NCBI GenBank assembly: GCA_031761405.1
Contig: JASEVX010000011.1
Span: forward strand, 29,800,629-29,864,628
From: Serripes groenlandicus
Taxonomy: Eukaryota > Mollusca > Bivalvia > Cardiida > Cardiidae
Direction of reading: 5' to 3'
DNA: 64,000 nt
The notes beneath the pieces were generated by a model that did not search any database, was not told the DNA's origin, and saw only the letters and a program-made list of their open reading frames with translations. The position numbers were made by a program, and so were the translations under genes. Of this stretch, positions 21,241 to 31,309 are shown in pieces (position 1 is the first letter of the stretch; the number at the start of each line of letters is the position of its first letter).

Positions 21241-21637
21241 ATGTCGAGGGCTTGGCGTGAAACGGTTGTAACTAAATACCTATTTTGAAAACCCTGGTTT
21301 AGGGGCAATTTTGACCCCTTTGTAAACAATGCAATGACATCAGAACGAGCAATGGCACCTAAATTTACATTATTTACCAAGAAAAATGATTTAATGCTTA
21401 TAAAGACTTTATGGCGAGGTGATTAAACTTGGTAAAAAAATACCAATTTTAGTTACAACCGTTTCACGCCAAGCCCTCGATATCTAATAATTAAATTGTA
21501 TTTATCGAATATTGTTAAAAACATTCTGGCAAAAAGAGACATTGCTCACCATGAACAGATTCTCCTTTTGCCACAATGTTTTCAAAAGTTGTCTGCTGCA
21601 GAGGCGACATACATCGTCTGTACTATGGAAATGGTTA
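21170..21637 (+). mobile_element. TTAA-A MITE split by a TA-MITE
   Basis: Left part 21170-21243 (CCTTTCCCACATAAAAC, CTGCAGCAGGAGACTTTG) and right part 21481-21637 (CATTCTGGCAAAAAGAGACA, GTTGTCTGCTGCAGAGGCG, GGTTAA) are one copy. Confidence 0.75.
21244..21480 (+). mobile_element. TA-MITE copy 3, nested in TTAA-A
   Basis: Complete TCGAGGGCTTGGCG ends, TA at the right flank (21481-21482) and TG at the left, probably a mutated TA. The internal stem is damaged (ATGACATCAGAACGAGCAATGG). Inserted between CAAAGATAAAGATAATG and the rest of the TTAA-A copy. Confidence 0.85.
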
Positions 21638-22228
21638 ATCAGTATCACGATTCTAACAGCATATACGTATGTGGAAACGCACACCTTTGAATCACATTTG
21701 CAAACAGTGTAGACCAAGATCCGCCTGTACTTTCATGCTTTCTAATGTTGGTCTGCATTGTTCGTTACTCATGCACCAATATGCAGTATATTATGCTTCT
21801 CTATTCATGTATACGAATTTATCTAAAGCCAATGTTGAGGATACTTGTTGCGGGAATTCAGCGGGATAAGGGTTAAAATTGATTAGGACAATTGTCAACT
21901 GAATATCAGTCCTTGATGACACACATGCTCATTAGAGTCTCTGGTTTTTGGTAGAGTTGTGCAAGCGACGAGACCATAGTACCTAATGAGATTTTGAAGT
22001 CACGTGATGTAAATGACTGAGAACACCATTTCTACCAATTTAGTACTCCAAAAAAATAGTGCAAACTAGGCTGATTACGAATGCAAACATAAGCAGAAGT
22101 TAAATAAGTAAAATAAATTCCACTTATTCTAGGTAACCAAATAAAAGTCTCTGAATGTGTAAATATAATATTTAAGTGTTCTAACTTATTATGATATCAC
22201 TACGCAGTTATATTTTTTAACTAGCAAC
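21638..22228. other. Unassigned sequence
   Basis: No repeat family or coding feature recognised. Confidence 0.35.
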
Positions 22229-22780
22229 CACTATATATTGATTGATTAATTGGAGTTTAACGCCGTTTTCAACCATATTTCAATTATATAACGGCGGTCA
22301 GTTCACCTAACGTGCTTTGATTGATTTTCTCGCACAAGTTGTCAACACACCCTTTTCCCCATGCAACTGTCTACCTTTCAAAATAGACCAATTAGCCTAT
22401 TGGGGATATACTTACTAGTCCATCGCTAGATTTGTTTGTTTAATTGGGATTTTACGCCGTTTTCAACATTACTCAGTTATATCACACGGCGACAGTTCAA
22501 TTATTCATGATCTCTGGGTAAGCAAACCAGTACTATATGCTTGGAAATGTTTCCCCAAGGGCGCTCCACCATGACCGCAGCGGCGCGACTGGGGATCGAA
22601 GCCGGGACGCCGGGTTCCAAATCCCCGACGCTAACCACTAGGTCACGGCGGTGGAAGACAAATGGCGCAATGACTTTTACCAATATTCGGAAAGTAATCA
22701 ATTTCCGAGCCGGGTTCGAATCAAGGACCCCTGCATTGATAGCCCCCTGTCTTTACCGACTGAGCTGTTACGACGCGACT
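22229..22780 (-). mobile_element. SINE-A split by SINE-B
   Basis: Tail part 22229-22430 (ATTGATTGATTAATTGGAG, AACGCCGTTTTCAACC) and head part 22653-22780 (CGAGCCGGGTTCGAATC, ACCGACTGAGCTGTTACGAC) flank an inserted SINE-B. The head is paralogous to 20100-20200. Confidence 0.75.
22431..22652 (-). mobile_element. SINE-B, minus strand, nested
   Basis: On the minus strand: head GCCGTGACCTAGTGGTTAGC and GGCTTCGATCCCCAG, body with ACTGGTTTGCTTACCCAGAG, tail CCCAATTAAACAAACAA. Cleaner than the copy at 6368. Confidence 0.8.
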
Positions 22781-22905
22781 TCCCCTGTATATAGTGCTGG
22801 CTTAGTAACTGACTATACTTTTCAAGCTGTCACATGTATGACTAGCATTGCTTGTGTTGATTCCATACTGACTGCTAACTGAACATATCAAAAGACGCTT
22901 ATTGC

Positions 22906-23133
22906 TTAACCCTTTCCCTCATACGACAATTATGCAGCAGAAGACTTTGAACATATTTTGTCAAAAAATGGAAAATCTCTATAGTTGAATGGATAACCTA
23001 TGACTAAAAGTGGAAAATAGTGTCAAAAGGAGAAATTGCACGTTTTGTGCAATTTCTTCTTTTGTCACTATGTTTTCAAAAAGCCGTCTGCTGCAGAGGC
23101 ATCAGAAAGCGTATATGTGAGGGAAAGGGTTAA
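22906..23133 (+). mobile_element. TTAA-A MITE, canonical
   Basis: Complete ends; hairpin stem is GAAATTGCAC-GTTTT-GTGCAATTTC, the alternative to TTGCTC/GAGCAA. Its paralogue at 20719 has the other stem. Confidence 0.9.
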
Positions 23134-23326
23134 GACATCCGCTTCGGTAGCGAAAGATTGAAGGTTCAAACTCACTGGCGGCATTACTGTCCGTCCTGAT
23201 ATGGCCGATAAACGAGCCGCCGACAATTTAAACGAAGAGTTGTTCCAATGGAGAAGGGTTAGTAGTTGTAGTCTTTATTTGATTTGGTGCTCCTTGCGTC
23301 CCATAGGGGCTTTCTCAAAATCTAAT

Positions 23327-23561
23327 TGAACCCTTTCCCTCATATAGACGCTATCTGACGCCTCTGCAGCAGACGACTTTTTTTAAAAAAACATGGCAAA
23401 CAAAAAAAAGAAATTGCTCAAAACAAGCAATGTCTCCTTCTGTCACCATGTTTTCAACTTTATTCAATTATTGTTCTTTCATTTAAAGCATTTTTCTGTC
23501 CTTTTGCCTAGATGTTTTCAAAGTCGTCTGCTACATATTTGTTTATGCGGGAAAGGGTTAA
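23327..23561 (-). mobile_element. TTAA-A MITE
   Basis: CCCTTTCCCTCATATAGACG, CTGCAGCAGACGACTTT and right end GCGGGAAAGGGTTAA. The left TTAA has become TTGA. Confidence 0.8.
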
Positions 23562-23660
23562 TGATAACACAATTATACGAGCCTAAACTCTTATCTATCC
23601 AAGACCAACCTGCGGTGGAAAAATTTGAAAAACAAATCTAGGCAAAGCATGGAAATACAC

Positions 23661-24145
23661 CAACCCCTTCTCATATGTTACAAATCTGCAGCAAACAACT
23701 TTCAAAACAATTTGATTTTTTGTTTAAGTACGTATTAAGTGTATTAATTGAATAAATAATGTTAAAGCATCGTGGTAAAAGAAGAAAGCGATCGTCATGC
23801 ATAACTTCTCCTTCGGCATATACTATTTTCAGAAGTCGTCTGCTGAAGATACAGAATGCGTCGGTAAATGGGAGAGATTTTATAATGAAAATATAATCAT
23901 GATGAGCAATTTCTCCTTTTGTCACAACGTTTTCAAAAGTCGTCTGCTGCAGAAGCATTGAAATACGTTTACGTGTTGGAGAATGAGAACCCTTACCCAC
24001 ACACAACAAATCTGTCGTAGACGACTTTGAAAACATTCTCTGTGAATGAAAGTATAATGGTTGAAAAGGGTTGAGAAATTTCTTGCTTTGTCACAATGTT
24101 TTCAATGCAAAAGTCGTCTGCTGCATATGCATGTCTGCAGGCCAG
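23661..24145. mobile_element. Cluster of three broken TTAA-A copies
   Basis: CTGCAGCAAACAACTTTC (23687) to GTCGTCTGCTGAAG (23837); a right half with GATGAGCAATTTCTCC (about 23901-23975); and CCCTTACCCACACACAAC (23991) to GTCGTCTGCTGCATATGC. TTAA ends are not preserved. Confidence 0.6.
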
Positions 24146-24215
24146 AGAGGCAGGTTAGTATAATTGATATATTAAACATATTCAATCAGCGTCACTCGAT
24201 CAGGGATCTTAGTGG

Positions 24216-24483
24216 ATATGAGACGTCCCGCGAGAAAACCAACATTGTGGACCCTGCGTAATGTATCGACCCGAATCAGCCTAAGCATTCCGCGCAGGCT
24301 TACCCGGAAATATACTTTTAGCCTCCTGTGTGTTTTCTGTTCCAGGGATCATTACTTATACCGCTATCCCCTTGAGACGGAATGTGTCGGCCCGGATCAG
24401 TCTGCGCGAACTGACAAGGCTGATCTGGGTCGATACATTACGCAGAGGCCATAATGTTGGTTTTCTCGCGGGACGGCTCATAT
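24216..24483. mobile_element. IR-G element, best copy
   Basis: Long inverted ends: ATATGAGACGTCCCGCGAGA...CTGCGTAATGTATCGACCCG at the left and the complement (CGGGTCGATAC-like...GGTTTTCTCGCGGGACGGCT, CATAT) at the right, about 60 bp each. ATAT at both ends may be the target duplication. No ORF of note. Confidence 0.8.
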
Positions 24484-25483
24484 TCGAACAGTGAAGACCT
24501 CGACGAGCCTGTCATCCATACAGTCTCATCAAAGCTCTAAATATAAGAAATGAACGTAGATTTAAAGTCAGACGAAACACGGGAAGTGTAGTAGCATTGA
24601 TTTATAAACACGATGTTATACATAAACCGCTAAAACGCTAATGCCGTCAGACTCATGTTACCCAAGCGCAGTTCCTATATATATATATAAACAACTGTTA
24701 TTGCAATACTGAATATTATTACAGGATCTTACATGATGCGTTATTGGGATTCGCTTCGTTAGATACCCCCCTTATTGTCAGACTTTTCCGGCTGTCTGTC
24801 TGTCTGTTTGTTTGTAAAGCGACGCTCCACAGCCCAAACCGACGGGCCGATTCCGATGAAACTTGGTGAACAGGTGCCATACGGGCTCAGGGTGTGCGCG
24901 TTTGAGTTTCGTTGCTAAGGACCCACAACCAAGGCGAATCCCACGTCGCCTACCGGCTTGTACATGTATATATATATATATATGTATTCATTTGAGGTAT
25001 AGAATGGGTATTCTTTTATTTTTGCAATTTTACATTCAAGTTTGAGCTTTAGCTAAGAACCGCGCTATAGGAATACACATAGAAGAATATTGATGGTGAC
25101 AAGTGAACATGTACATTTATACCAAGGAATCTGCCGTGACCGAGTCGCTAGCGTCGCCTTTATGAAATCGAATGACCTGGGTTCGAGCACTGCATGTCAA
25201 TTCACGACAATATATATAATGATAACAGAGGCATTCGGCCTAAACAATTCATGAACAAAAAATATGTTTCCCTTATTGTTTGTCTTGGTTATCAGAATTT
25301 ATTTAAAGGACAAGATATATAAAGAAACATATTTTTTTATTTATTTTCTCCGAATCAGACCTCATAAGATGATAAAAGTCATCTAAAATTGTTCCATTAA
25401 TATTCCAACTGAGAAATTGCTAACGTTGAAGAGAGTATGTTTTGCAACGGAAAGAAGCATGATATTCACAGTCAATTAGCTAG
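24484..25483. other. Repeat-like but unclassified region
   Basis: 24780-24985 (GTCTGTCTGTCTGTTTGTTT, then GACGGGCCGATTCCGATGAA, ending in a TA microsatellite at 24967-24982) has the look of a dispersed repeat seen once here. The rest is unassigned. Confidence 0.35.
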
Positions 25484-25610
25484 TGGTGGCCGTGGAGTAG
25501 TGCCTTTGGCTAAGGCAGATTTCCTAGCCTAGTACTGGTTTGTTAACCCAGGGATCATAAATATATGTTCTGAGGCCGCGATATAACTGAAATAATTTCT
25601 GTTGCAAACT
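25484..25610 (+). mobile_element. SINE-B-related fragment
   Basis: GGCCGTGGAGTAGTG-like head, TAGTACTGGTTTGTTAACCC body and GCGATATAACTGAAATAATT; head and tail incomplete. Confidence 0.5.
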
Positions 25611-25734
25611 GCACAAAACTCCAAGAAAACAATTAACATTCAAACCCAGCAAGCTCACACGTCCGAGCTGTCGAAACAGGAACCGTAAGGTTCGCAAATT
25701 ATTCACGTCCGGGTAGCTTCTGGCTGACATGCAA

Positions 25735-25850
25735 CACACACGTGGATCAGTCTACAGGTTTGCGAGTTCGAACACCAACTCGGCCAATATTATTTCTTTC
25801 TGCCGTATTGTTTTTTGTCAAACGTCGGTAATAATATTGACCGAGCGCCA
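25735..25850 (+). mobile_element. SINE-A-related fragment
   Basis: B-box-like GCGAGTTCGAACACCAACTC followed by TTGTCAAACGTCGG, inverted relative to part of itself (GGCCAATATTATT and AATAATATTGACC). Confidence 0.5.
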
Positions 25851-26170
25851 AACAGAGAAGACAACGCAACTGCCCAGCATATAACACATTTTTGACGTAA
25901 ACTACTGTTAAAAGGGAATAATTATATTATGAACTTAAATTCACATAACACATTTTACTCCTAAGTCGCAGATCGTTGACAGCACAATACAACAATAAAC
26001 AAACAAATACATTTTTAAAAGTTAACCGTAACAATATCAAATACTAAATTAATTATCAGATGTAATATCCATGATCAAGGCAACCAAGCATAAGGTAGTT
26101 CTAAGCGCTATAGTAAAGACCGACTTTCCAATCCACGTAGTTGTTACTGCTTCTGCACGGTTGTTCAATT
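25851..26170. other. Unassigned sequence
   Basis: Nothing recognised. Confidence 0.3.
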
Positions 26171-26366
26171 AGACATTTACCACATATTGACGCTTTCTTA
26201 CCATTCTGCAGCAGACGACTTTTGAAAACATTGTGGCAAAAAGGAGAAATTGCTCATGAACTCTATTCACTAATTATACTTGCATCTACAGAGATATTCC
26301 ATATATTAAAATTGCTGTTTTCAAAGTCGTCTGGTACAAATTTGTTGTATGTGGGAAAGAGTTAGT
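26171..26366 (-). mobile_element. TTAA-A MITE, diverged
   Basis: CTGCAGCAGACGACTTTTGA at the left, AAGTCGTCTGGTACA and GTATGTGGGAAAGAGTTA at the right; the inner hairpin is half deleted. Confidence 0.65.
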
Positions 26367-26851
26367 CACTCAAGAAGCATTCGCAGAATTTCTAACAACC
26401 AGGAAATAATTGGTTCATAATGCAAATACGCTTATGCTGGTTTTGCCTTGAGCACGGTGGCAAACATTTACACTCACCAATATCGAGGTATAAAAACCAC
26501 ACAATTCCAAGAAAACCACTCGGATTCCAACAAACTATTCATAACGAAGCACTCTCCCAATACTAAAAAAAAATCTCACAGAGCGCATACGATTGAAACG
26601 GTTTTGAAAACTAGGGGAGTGAGAAGGAGAAAGCAGCGTGGGGGAATTTATCGATCCGTATATATATACCTCTCGTTCTCCCCCACTTTCCGATCGCAGC
26701 GAAATAACGAGATCTACACGGCGACAAGGCCGGAACGTCACAACCCTTCTCTTTTGTTTACGTTGTGTGTATGGGGGGCTTTACGTCGCTTTCAACATGT
26801 GTGAAGTTATACCACGGCATACGAATTTTAGAAGATCATAGTTGCAATAGG
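26367..26851. other. Unassigned sequence
   Basis: Overlapping plus and minus short ORFs at 26448-26841 have no domain I recognise; nothing else supports coding. Confidence 0.3.
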
Positions 26852-27119
26852 GGGTCGAGTCCCGGTAGCTGAGTCGGTAACGACGCGGGCTGTCAATCGG
26901 CCAACTTTCTTTCCGACGTTTGACAAAAGTCATTGCGACATGCGTCATTTGTCTTCCACCAATGGACTAAGTCTATGTGGAAGAGCAGCCAGTTACTTGG
27001 GAAGATTGTTTTGTGGAGTACTGGTGTGCGAAAACCAGGAAACATATGAGTAGGTGAACTGGTCGCCGTGATATGACTGATTAAAAACGGCGTTAAACCC
27101 CAATCAATCAACCAATCAA
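26852..27119 (+). mobile_element. SINE-A with B-box deletion
   Basis: Head CCCGGTAGCTGAGTCGGTAA and GACGCGGGCTGTCAATCGG jumps directly to CCAACTTTCTTTCCGACG, so the B box is missing and Pol III transcription is unlikely. The 3' end is complete with TCAATCAACCAATCAA. Confidence 0.8.
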
Positions 27120-27148
27120 GCAATAGGGGACATTGATCAGGGTGAGAC

Positions 27149-27333
27149 TTAACCCTTTCTCTCATAGAAAATCTCTATAATTGAATGGATAACCTATGAC
27201 TTAAAGTGGAAAACATTGTGGCAAAAGGAGAAAATTGCTCGTTTTGAGCGATTTTTTTCTTTTGTCACTATGTTTTCAAAAAGCCGTCTGCTGCAGAGGC
27301 GTCAGAAAGCGTCTATATGAGGGAAAGACTTAA
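27149..27333 (+). mobile_element. TTAA-A MITE, left subterminal deletion
   Basis: TTAACCCTTTCTCTCATA joins directly to GAAAATCTCTATAATTGAAT; the CTGCAGCAGACGAC block is deleted on the left and intact on the right. Confidence 0.85.
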
Positions 27334-27680
27334 GTAGTTTCTCCTTTAAACACAAGTGCTTTCATTTATATTCAATAAGTATACTTTCATTTAGTAGGTA
27401 ACTTCGTTAGTGTTTGAAATATAAAACTATGGAGCAGAACAATAACTTGCAAGTTCTAAAATCATAATCTGACCCTCCAACCCTATGTTGTGGGTACGCA
27501 AAAGAATCGTCTCAATGTATCTTTATATGTTCGATCTTTCTGTTCTTGATGTGTTCATTCTTTCTCTTGTATAATACTATGTGTTAGGAAATCTGATTGT
27601 ATTCTATGTATTGTAATGCTCTTCATTATTGGAGGAATAAAGTATATATATATGTTTACTAGGGCAAGTTTCCAGTACTT
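27334..27680. other. Unassigned, with a half palindrome
   Basis: 27478-27515 (CAACCCTATGTTGTGGGTAC...AAGAATCGTCTCA) is one arm of the fold-back seen complete at 37435 and 49309; the second arm is absent. Confidence 0.5.
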
Positions 27681-27682
27681 CT

Positions 27683-27866
27683 GGATCATGTATCTTGACA
27701 CCAGCGAGTCAGTCGTAATGCTAGCTCCACAATCATGAGCGCCAAGGAGGGTTAGCCATATATTCCATGTTTCACTTATTGTATATGAACCGGCCGGGTG
27801 TCGAAACCACGACCTCTCGTAACCGAGGCGGACGCTCTATAACTACACCATCTGTGCGGTTTTAGA
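27683..27866 (-). mobile_element. SINE-C, minus strand
   Basis: On the minus strand: head AGCGTCCGCCTCGGTTACGA and GTGGTTTCGACACCCGG, body CCCTCCTTGGCGCTCATGAT and GACTGACTCGCTGGTGTCAA. Confidence 0.75.
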
Positions 27867-28020
27867 ACAAGATCAGGGTGCAGTTGAATATAATCTTATC
27901 TTATCTTAGTCTATATTTCAATCTCCCCTCCTTTTTTTTAATATATCTCTTCCACGATACATGCTATACTGACGTCACGCGTTAATAACAAGAGCGCTGC
28001 GACTGCGTCTCCTTTTTTTT

Positions 28021-28207
28021 TTAACTCTTTCAGCGCCGAATTGTTTAAAGTAGACTCTTTAATGTTCAAAATAGGGCGTCTCCATTTCTCATGTAATGAA
28101 AGTTTTTTGATAACTTACAGGCAAACAATGCTGATTTCAGGTGAGACAGCTCGTTACGTTATTGTTTGCAAAAACCTCGATATTGCCTTTGGCGCTGAAA
28201 GAGTTAA
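28021..28207 (+). mobile_element. TTAA-B MITE copy 2
   Basis: TTAACTCTTTCAGCGCCGAA to GGCGCTGAAAGAGTTAA, a perfect 17 bp inverted pair; reverse orientation relative to the copy at 2354 and about 25 bp shorter. Confidence 0.85.
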
Positions 28208-28318
28208 GTCGAATAATAATTAAAGCCAGAGCATGTGACGTGGTATATACATGCGTATTGTTCCTGGGAACATGTGTACCAAGTCTTTGAAAAATGTTGA
28301 ACGGTTTTTGAGTTAAAG

Positions 28319-28549
28319 TTTAACCCTTTCCCTCATATAGACGCTTTCTGACGCCTCTGCAGCAGACAGCTATTTGAAAACATAATGACAAAAGAAGAAA
28401 TTGCACAAAACGTGCAATTTCTCCTTTTGCCACAATGTTTTCCTATTTTAGTCATAGGTTATCCATATAATTATAGAGATTCTCTACTTTTTTACAAACT
28501 ATATTCAAAGTCGTCTGCTGCAGAATTGTCGTATGAGGAAAAGAATTAA
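28319..28549 (-). mobile_element. TTAA-A MITE, canonical
   Basis: TTAACCCTTTCCCTCATATA, CTGCAGCAGACAGC, hairpin AATTGCAC-AAAAC-GTGCAATT, right end AATTAA. Confidence 0.85.
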
Positions 28550-28733
28550 GTGTTGTGATGACGCAGACGACACAGACGACGACGCCAAGGGTATCACGAT
28601 ACCCCGACATTTCTTTCTTCGACAAACAGACGAGCTTAAAATCTTTATAGAGCAGGATGTTTTTAGTAATGTCTCGAATGCTTTAGTTTTCGCCAGATCT
28701 TCTCAAACCGCAGACCTCCATAATGCTTAAGCG

Positions 28734-28953
28734 TTAAACCCTTTCCCACATTCAGACGCTTTCTGAATTCTGACTCATCTGCAGCTGACGACTTTAGAAA
28801 ACATTGTAGCAAAAATAAAAACTGCTCATCATGAACAATTGCTCATTTTGGATTAAATTTGTCTATTTTTTTTCCATAATAGTTCTTTCATTCATAGATA
28901 TTTTCGATATTTTTGTCTAAATATCTTATTTGTAGCATGTGGAAAAGGGTTAA
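28734..28953 (-). mobile_element. TTAA-A MITE
   Basis: TTAAACCCTTTCCCACATTC with CTGCAGCTGACGACTTTAG and right end GTGGAAAAGGGTTAA. The right GTCGTCTGCTGC is replaced by TATCTTATTTGTAGC. Confidence 0.75.
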
Positions 28954-29282
28954 GCGGAGCAGCTTTTCTCGCTATAAATGTTAAATTTGTGCCAGACAAT
29001 GCGTGATGTTTTGCCCACATTGATTCAAAGTATTATTATAAAGGCGCACCCACTCTCACTGTTTACATCTTGAATATACTTTTATGAAACAATCTATTTT
29101 TCTTTCCTTCGGCAACTTTATGAGGTACAATTTCGCCCGGATTTTCTCGGAATTACAGCCTATTGTGCTAAAATATGCGCCCAGGGACACGAGGGATTAA
29201 GAGCGGTTTGCTGTATTTTATTTCCCCATTTCATTCTAATTCCACGACTATTGTTGGAAGATTATACCTTAATAACGCCAAT
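28954..29282. other. Unassigned sequence
   Basis: Nothing recognised. Confidence 0.3.
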
Positions 29283-29664
29283 GACTGAGCTGGTTCTTTA
29301 GCCTTACATCTACGTGGTAGAGCGTCCACCTCGGGTGCGGGAAGTCGCGGGTCGTAGCCCTGGCTGGTTTATACCAAACCCTTGGCAGTAATAGATTTCC
29401 CTCCATGGCGCTCAGGATAATGTGTTAAGCATTACGATTATGATTACGAGTACGATTACGAGTACGAGTACGATTACGAGTACGATTATGAGTACGAGTA
29501 CGATTACGAGTACGATTATGAGTACGATTACGATTATGATTACGAGTACGACTGACTGGCTGGTGTCAGAATAAAGGGACAAGACGAATTAATACCGTAT
29601 CAACGACTCGCCCTGATGTAACTGAACAATGTTCAAATCGGCGTTTAATACTAAACAAACAAAT
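29283..29664 (+). mobile_element. SINE-C with internal microsatellite
   Basis: Head TGGTAGAGCGTCCACCTCGG and GCGGGTCGTAGCCCTGG, body CCCTCCATGGCGCTCAGGAT, then CATTACGATTATGATTACGA expanded to about 130 bp, GACTGACTGGCTGGTGTCAG and the 3' end GGCGTTTAATACTAAACAAA. Confidence 0.8.
29426..29554 (+). repeat. GATTACGAGTAC microsatellite
   Basis: Irregular GATTACGAGTAC / GATTATGAGTAC units expanded from the SINE-C CATTACGAC segment. Confidence 0.85.
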
Positions 29665-29711
29665 TAAATAATTATTAAATCAAATGCAAATGTTGTTTCT
29701 GTACTCATACG

Positions 29712-30130
29712 TTAACAAGTTTCCACATACAAGACATTTAGATTTAAACTTATTTATTTTACATCGATGACGAAAGAAGCGTTTAGCTTATATTAATCAC
29801 GATCGATGTCTAACTTCCTGGAGACATAACCAGTACTCGCGCCGTTTGTGTGGAAAAATCCCAAAGGAAGAACCCGCTCATTACGCGATTCGAACCCGGC
29901 ACCTTTGGTACGACACACGTACAGCATCAAGTATGAAAACATTTAAGAAATATAAGGCAACTCTCTATTAATGAAAGTACATGTATAATTATTAAATAAT
30001 GATCTAACTAATTTTGACAAATTTTAAAATAAATTACTCATTATCATCAAGTTCTCCATTCTTCATATCGTGTTCAAAAGTCGTCTTCTAACTGTGCGTC
30101 AGAACCCGTCTGCACGTTGGAAAGGGTCAA
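29712..30130 (+). mobile_element. TTAA-A MITE split by a SINE-like insertion
   Basis: Left piece GTTTCCACATACAAGACATT (about 29710-29741), right piece from AAACATTTAAGAAATA (29937) to GTCGTCTTCTAACTG and GTTGGAAAGGGTCAA. Between them lies a different repeat. Confidence 0.55.
29742..29936 (-). mobile_element. SINE-like repeat, TTTATTTTACATCGATG type
   Basis: Minus-strand B-box-like GGGTTCGAATCGCG near the head; other end ACTTATTTATTTTACATCGA. The same sequence (AAACTTATTTATTTTACATC, CCTGGAGAC, GCGCCGT) recurs at 54808-54890. Confidence 0.55.
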
Positions 30131-30447
30131 TCAAGACACCGTCCTACGATACGGGGGTCGTGGGTTCGATACAAAACAGGTCCACTGTCAATAACCTTGA
30201 GCATATATGAAATTATTGTAGATTTAGAATGGTACAGTTATATGAATCCGTCCATGCTAAAATATGCGCGTTTGGTGTATAAGCAGTATATAGATCCAGA
30301 GCATTAGTTTGTTAGAAGCTTCTGTCAACCTGTGTAGATTCTGATAAGGTGGATCAAATATACCAGTATCATGGAAAGCCTGCGGGTAGCTATCTGCTGG
30401 TAATATACTGGTACGAACATCGTGGTATATAGTTGAAATGGTGTTAA

Positions 30448-30925
30448 TTAACCCGTTAACATATCGAGAGCTTGGCGGGAAACAGTTGTAACTATAAACC
30501 TATTTTGATAACCCTGGTTTAGCGGCAATTTTGACTCCTTTGTAAACAATGCAAATTTAGGTGCCATTGCTCAGAACGAGCAATGTCACCTAAATTTCCA
30601 TTGTTTACCAAGAAAAAAATATTTAACGCTTATGAATACTTTATGGCGAGGTGATTAACCTTGGTAAAAAAAATTACCAATTTTAGTTACAACCGTTTCA
30701 CGCCAAGCCCTCGATATGACGACACATTCTGACACATATTCTGCATACGAATTTGGGAAACATCGTGAAAAAATAAGAAATAACTCATACTGAGCAATCT
30801 CTCCTTTTGTCACAATGTTTTGAGCTCTTTTCAATTATTATTGTTCTATTTTTTGAGTATCCATAACTGTTTTTGTTTTTTCAAATAAATCTGCTGCAAA
30901 TGTGTTGTATGTGGGAAGCGGATAA
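30448..30925 (-). mobile_element. TTAA-A MITE split by a TA-MITE
   Basis: TTAACCCGTTAACATA (30448-30463), then the TA-MITE, then TGACGACACATTCTGACAC... to GTATGTGGGAAGCGGATAA. Restored order matches TTAACCCTTTCCCACATA-GACGC in other copies. Confidence 0.75.
30464..30714 (+). mobile_element. TA-MITE copy 4, nested in a TTAA-A end
   Basis: Ends TCGAGAGCTTGGCG and CGCCAAGCCCTCGA flanked by TA (30462-30463, 30715-30716). The internal stem AGGTGCCATTGCTC/GAGCAATGTCACCT has one mismatch. Confidence 0.85.
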
Positions 30926-31122
30926 AATCGGAAAAAAGAAAATAATCCAACAAAATTAAGCCGTGTCTGTTGAAACGGGGTCGTGAAGAAGTAGTAGTAG
31001 AAGATATGCGAACAGTAAAGACTCACCAGATTGTTTACTAAACGCCTACACTAAGTCGAAACAATATACATCTAACTTCTAATCGAAAAGTCGAATTTAG
31101 CGGTGCTCCAGGAAAACCAACC

Positions 31123-31309
31123 TTAACCCTTTCCCACATACAACAATTCTGCAGCAGACTACTTTGATCATATTTTGTCAAAAAATAGAAAATCTCTATA
31201 ATTGAATGGATAACCTATGACTAAAAGTGGAAAACATTGTCACTATGTTTTCAAAAAAGCCGTCTGCTGCAGAGGCGTCAGAAAGCGTCTATATGAGGGA
31301 AAGGGTTAA
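31123..31309 (+). mobile_element. TTAA-A MITE lacking the central hairpin
   Basis: Both ends perfect, but AAAACATTGT joins straight to CACTATGTTTTC: the hairpin is precisely deleted, as expected from slippage across a stem. Confidence 0.9.

Noticed and set aside
26448..26841. 118-residue ORF
   Set aside because: Overlapping open frames on both strands, no recognisable domain, no paralogue in the window.
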